DNA of 64,000 bases from Carya illinoinensis (lineage: Eukaryota; Streptophyta; Magnoliopsida; Fagales; Juglandaceae): assembly GCF_018687715.1 (NCBI RefSeq), contig NC_056760.1, positions 11,334,001-11,398,000 of the forward strand, in the 5' to 3' direction. The translations under genes were made by a program, and so were the position numbers. This document shows positions 60,700 to 64,000 of the stretch, piece after piece (the first letter of the stretch is position 1; every line of letters begins with the position of its first letter). Below the pieces are notes generated by a model, which was given only the letters and a program-made list of their open reading frames with translations, did no database searches and was not told where the DNA came from.

Positions 60700-61580
60700 T
60701 GGAGAACCCTAGGCAAGCTGGGAAATGAGGAATATAGATGCCAGCATGATAAACATGTGTATGAATGAGTATATGTGCACATGAATATATAAATTAATAC
60801 ATTTTATGATGCCAAAATATGAACAACATGAGATCTTGATTTCGGCCATCTCATGTATGCATGAGTAGATGGGCAGAAAGCTGGATACCTTGAATTAGCT
60901 TCTAAAAACTATATTTCCTTTTACTGTTTGTGGATTTTCGTTTGGTTAAAATTGTATAATTAGGAGGAGATGACTCTCCAAAAAATCATGACCCCCGTGT
61001 ACTCAATGTTCAAGGCTAAAATACTTAATTATGCTATATTAGAGCCAATATATGTGCATCCCAAAAATGCACACCACTGCAATTGCAATTTTTTTAAATT
61101 TGTTTTTCAAATATTTTTTAAACATTCTTAATATATCATTAAAAAAAATACACAAATTCACTAATAGTAACTTCCTTAACTCCAGTTCAATGCTTGTCAT
61201 GGAGAATTTGTGTTACACCTTAATTGTGATTAGGAGCGTAAAGGAATTGAGTTCGAGCGATAGGTCGGTGGTTAAGTCTTATTTGTTTTATTTTATTTTA
61301 TTCCAATACAAATCGAGTTCAAGTTTATCGTCGAGTTATATATTATGTTCACAAATAGCTAGCTTATTAATTTATTATTCGAGCCATTTCGAGTTTCTTC
61401 ATGAACTACTTAATTTTGAATAAATCAATTACTTATATTACATCTTATGAATTTATCTAGCTAGCTACAAATTTTGAGAAATAAGCTTTGATTTTTTGTA
61501 AACATCTTTTATATATCCTATATATTCATATATCAAGATTTATATATATAGGGATTTAACCAACATATATGCATAATATT
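60700..61580. other. Block B sequence downstream of LTP-B2
   Basis: Collinear with 48,040-48,905 behind LTP-A2 (shared caagctgggaaatgaggaat). Similarity stops near 61,580, which marks the right end of the block. No gene. Confidence 0.7.
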
Positions 61581-61581
61581 A

Positions 61582-61751
61582 GGTTTGGACATGAGTCACC
61601 AAAGCGGGCAGGTTTGGCAAGCGGGATGAGACACAAAATTCTTATCTCATCATTATAATTTTTTTAAATTTTTGTACAAAATAATAATATTAAAAAATAA
61701 TATTTTAAACTTTCATCTAAAATCAAAAATTATCATCTCACTATCCAAACC
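61582..61751. mobile_element. MITE-like element at the right edge of block B
   Basis: Inverted ends ggtttgga and tccaaacc enclose an AT-rich interior with ttatctcatcattataattt. It coincides with the point where similarity to block A ends. Confidence 0.5.
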
Positions 61752-62022
61752 CATAACTAGATCGGGAGTCAGGACATAAATATGTCAAGATGGAGGATGA
61801 AGTTAGGAAGACCAGATATTCACTAAAATCTTTGTCCATGTGCATAGAAATGGCAAGCCAATATGAGATGGTGGGAAAAAAATAAGTAAAAAAAAAAAAA
61901 AAAAAAAAACAGATATGGACCAATAAAATGGAATGTAAAACTAAAGTTTGTGAACAAGAATTGCCCGCCGTAGAAGAGAAGTACCCTCTTTATTTGGAAA
62001 AACTCGTTCTATTATAGATGAA

Positions 62023-62532
62023 TTAAGAGGAAGCCATCTGCTGAAGATCATAGCATCTCCTCCTAGACTTTTCGGAAACAGCGGCATACTTTCCAAGGAC
62101 AAGGCACCTGCAAAAGAAATGGTAAGATTTGCAAATTACCAGCACTAACGCAAATCAACAATGCAAGATGCTTTACTTTGTGTATTTTGGGGGGGTAGCC
62201 ATCCTGTTGAATGAACATGATAGAACTATAAAATCCGTATAATCAATCTAAAATAAGAAGTCAGATTTGAATATGCTCATGAAGAAAGCTCTATACTCTG
62301 GAAAGTGTGATGTGAACGTAGGAGTGTGGTAGCATGTGCACCACGATTTTCATCTACAATTTGTTTCATTCCATTAAACTGAGAATGAAATATTCCAGTT
62401 TCTTGTAACAGACCTTAGCAGCTATTCTTGAATTGTAATCACACTTCTCAAATGGACGGCATCCACATGCACTTCTGATTTCATCATGCAGTGCGACTTG
62501 GATGTCCTGTGTCATCACTTCCATATTTAATC
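62023..62532 (-). CDS. Possible 3' exons of an unrecognised gene
   Basis: On the minus strand a 119-bp exon-like stretch (62532-62414) lies between acceptor ctgttcag and donor gtctgt. It encodes LNMEVMTQDIQVALHDEIRS and then the cysteine-rich SACGCRPFEKCDYNSRIAAK. A second acceptor, cttttgcag (62108), opens a further exon. Read in phase it ends after 14 residues (VPCPWKVCRCFRKV); in another frame it reads LGKYAAVSEKSRRRCYDL to a stop at 62023. Upstream exons are not visible. Amino-acid composition looks real, but I do not recognise the family. A pseudogene or non-coding chance match remains possible. Confidence 0.35.
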
Positions 62533-63241
62533 CTGAACAGGTATACAATGATTGAGAAATCTGTTTCGAAGGGTATAAACTAGGCTCAAATTTCAAGCGA
62601 TGAGCCAAAATTGTAGCATTGGACACAGGATCAATTTTGCATAAACAATTTGGAAAGTTGTTATTTCCTAGCATAATAACCAATCAATGGTCAGAAAAAT
62701 ATATCTACATATATACATCTTCAATTTGCCATAGCATAATATACAGTAAAAACCAAATGAGTTAGTTCATAGTGAGTCACAGATAGCCCAGAAAGCACCA
62801 CAGAAACAAAAAACATACCACAGACTACTCCATGCCAAAAGACCAGGAAAAGCCTGAATTAGACTAAATTTCTGGATACGATTATCCAAATATTTTGTTC
62901 TTTCCCAATCATTTACCCAATGTCTAACCATGCATGCCGACTACTTTATTACATTTCAAGTTCAATTCATATAGAATCACTACACAATTAGTTCTCCTCT
63001 AAATTTTTGGCATGACGTTCTGATTCTAGTTCATAAATAATTATACAATCTAATCCAATCCAATCCCTAGGGTTGAAATTGAAAAATCAAAATCCACCAA
63101 AATTTGACATGTTCAAATAGTTAGAACTAAACCACATAAGCAAGATGCGGAACGCCGGAAGGCCCGGAACCAGAACCAAGGTTTCTCGCTTACTATACAA
63201 TAAGTTCCAATGACCAATATACCATTCATATATAATATAAC
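62533..63241. other. Intergenic or intron, nothing recognised
   Basis: AT-rich; would be intron or upstream of the minus-strand fragment at 62023-62532. No RNA gene or repeat noted. Confidence 0.4.
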
Positions 63242-64000
63242 TGTAACACCCCGTTCCCGTAGGATAGAGACGTTACTAACAAATATGACCCCGGTAAAAG
63301 ACTCATTACTCTAAAAAAAAACTTAATTGAAAGGATATAAATAGTCTTGAAACTTGAAACTGAATAAAGCAAAACATGAGCTAGTCTTTAAACAAGACTA
63401 GTTATTGAAATGACATAAAAGAAAAGTTAATCCTTGTGTAAATGACACTTAATTCATCTCTAAGTCTTTATACTAAAACTACTCCTGGCCATCCAGCTCT
63501 GCATCATCATAATCACCATTAGTGGCAATCAACATAGAAGAAAACAAAAAGACAAACAACAAAAATGAGTCGAATACTCAGTAAATAATACATCATACCG
63601 TAAAATACTATCTAGCTTAGCATAAATTTGATTTTTAAAGCCTTATCATAACTTTCATATAACATTCATGGATTAACATGAGCGGAAACAATCATAATCA
63701 TGGCAAACATGAAGCGTGAATACATGAGTAACTTGTTTATCTTGAATTATACTTATTTCATGGTGAACCACGCTTGAGTACATGGCACCACATAACTTGT
63801 CATGTAGTGAAACACGCTTGAGTCTGTGTTTCACTTAACTTGCATAACATGAAGTGAAACACGCTTGAGTCCGTGTTTCACCTATCTTGCTTGACGTGTA
63901 AGTGAAACACGCTTAAGTCCATGTTTCAGTTATCTTGCTTGACATAAAGTGAAACATGTTTGGGTCCATGTTCACTTAACTTGCATGACATGGAGTGAAA
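63242..64000 (+). mobile_element. Possible left end of an LTR retrotransposon, cut by the window
   Basis: tgtaacaccccgttcccgta is a start very common in plant LTRs. No second LTR or coding part lies inside the window, so this is only a likely call. Confidence 0.45.
63758..64000. repeat. About 47-bp tandem array of hairpin-forming units
   Basis: Copies of agtgaaacacgcttgagtcc start at about 63806, 63853, 63901, 63948 and 63994 (spacing 46-48) after a diverged first copy. Each better copy holds the inverted repeat gtgaaacacg and cgtgtttcac around an 8-base loop. The array runs out of the window. Confidence 0.88.

Noticed and set aside
63758..64000. Tandem array considered as a CRISPR array
   Set aside because: Whole units are repeated without unique spacers, and the genome is a plant's.

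Overview
This window is nuclear DNA of a flowering plant, most likely a woody core eudicot. The genes have many introns, the intergenic DNA is AT-rich, and Ty1/copia, L1-type LINE, hAT, CACTA, TRIM and MITE elements of plant type are present. The order Fagales (walnut, pecan or oak relatives) is a guess from general repeat style and cannot be proved here. About half of the window is transposon sequence.

Left part (1-13.2 kb): AT-rich repeats, a GC-rich block with a 30-bp minisatellite and a degenerate hAT-like element (about 1.76-4.93 kb). These are followed by a complete EHD-family (EH-domain, dynamin-like GTPase) gene on the minus strand (5,497-11,670). All sixteen coding exons can be placed and give a 545-residue protein. 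One intron uses a GC-AG splice pair and another carries a 373-bp TRIM retrotransposon.

Middle part (13.2-40.1 kb): a stack of mobile elements. Copia-1 (13,250-18,639) has one reading frame with seven stops and no frameshift. A structurally complete hAT transposon (18,857-24,378) has perfect 8-bp target duplications and an uninterrupted 737-codon transposase. It sits exactly at the stop codon of a RIN4/NOI-like immune-regulator gene (24,376-25,105). A full-length but decayed L1 LINE (26,089-31,552) lies antisense. Copia-2 (32,064-40,073) is split by a CACTA element (32,796-35,046) that appears to carry captured exon sequence.

Right part (40.1-61.6 kb): a tandem cluster of four type-I-like lipid-transfer-protein genes (A1, A2, B1, B2). 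An older tandem pair (A1/A2) was copied as a block of about 9 kb to give B1/B2. B2 then lost one base in its signal-peptide region, and Copia-3 (55,789-60,699) landed just downstream of it. MITEs with filled and empty sites among the copies record the order of events.

Right end (61.6-64 kb): a possible 3' piece of an unrecognised minus-strand gene, then the apparent start of an LTR element and a 47-bp tandem array of hairpin-forming units running off the window. I found no CRISPR, bacterial operon or clearly unprecedented system. The most interesting items are the intact hAT at the RIN4-like stop codon, the CACTA with captured sequence and the evolving LTP cluster.
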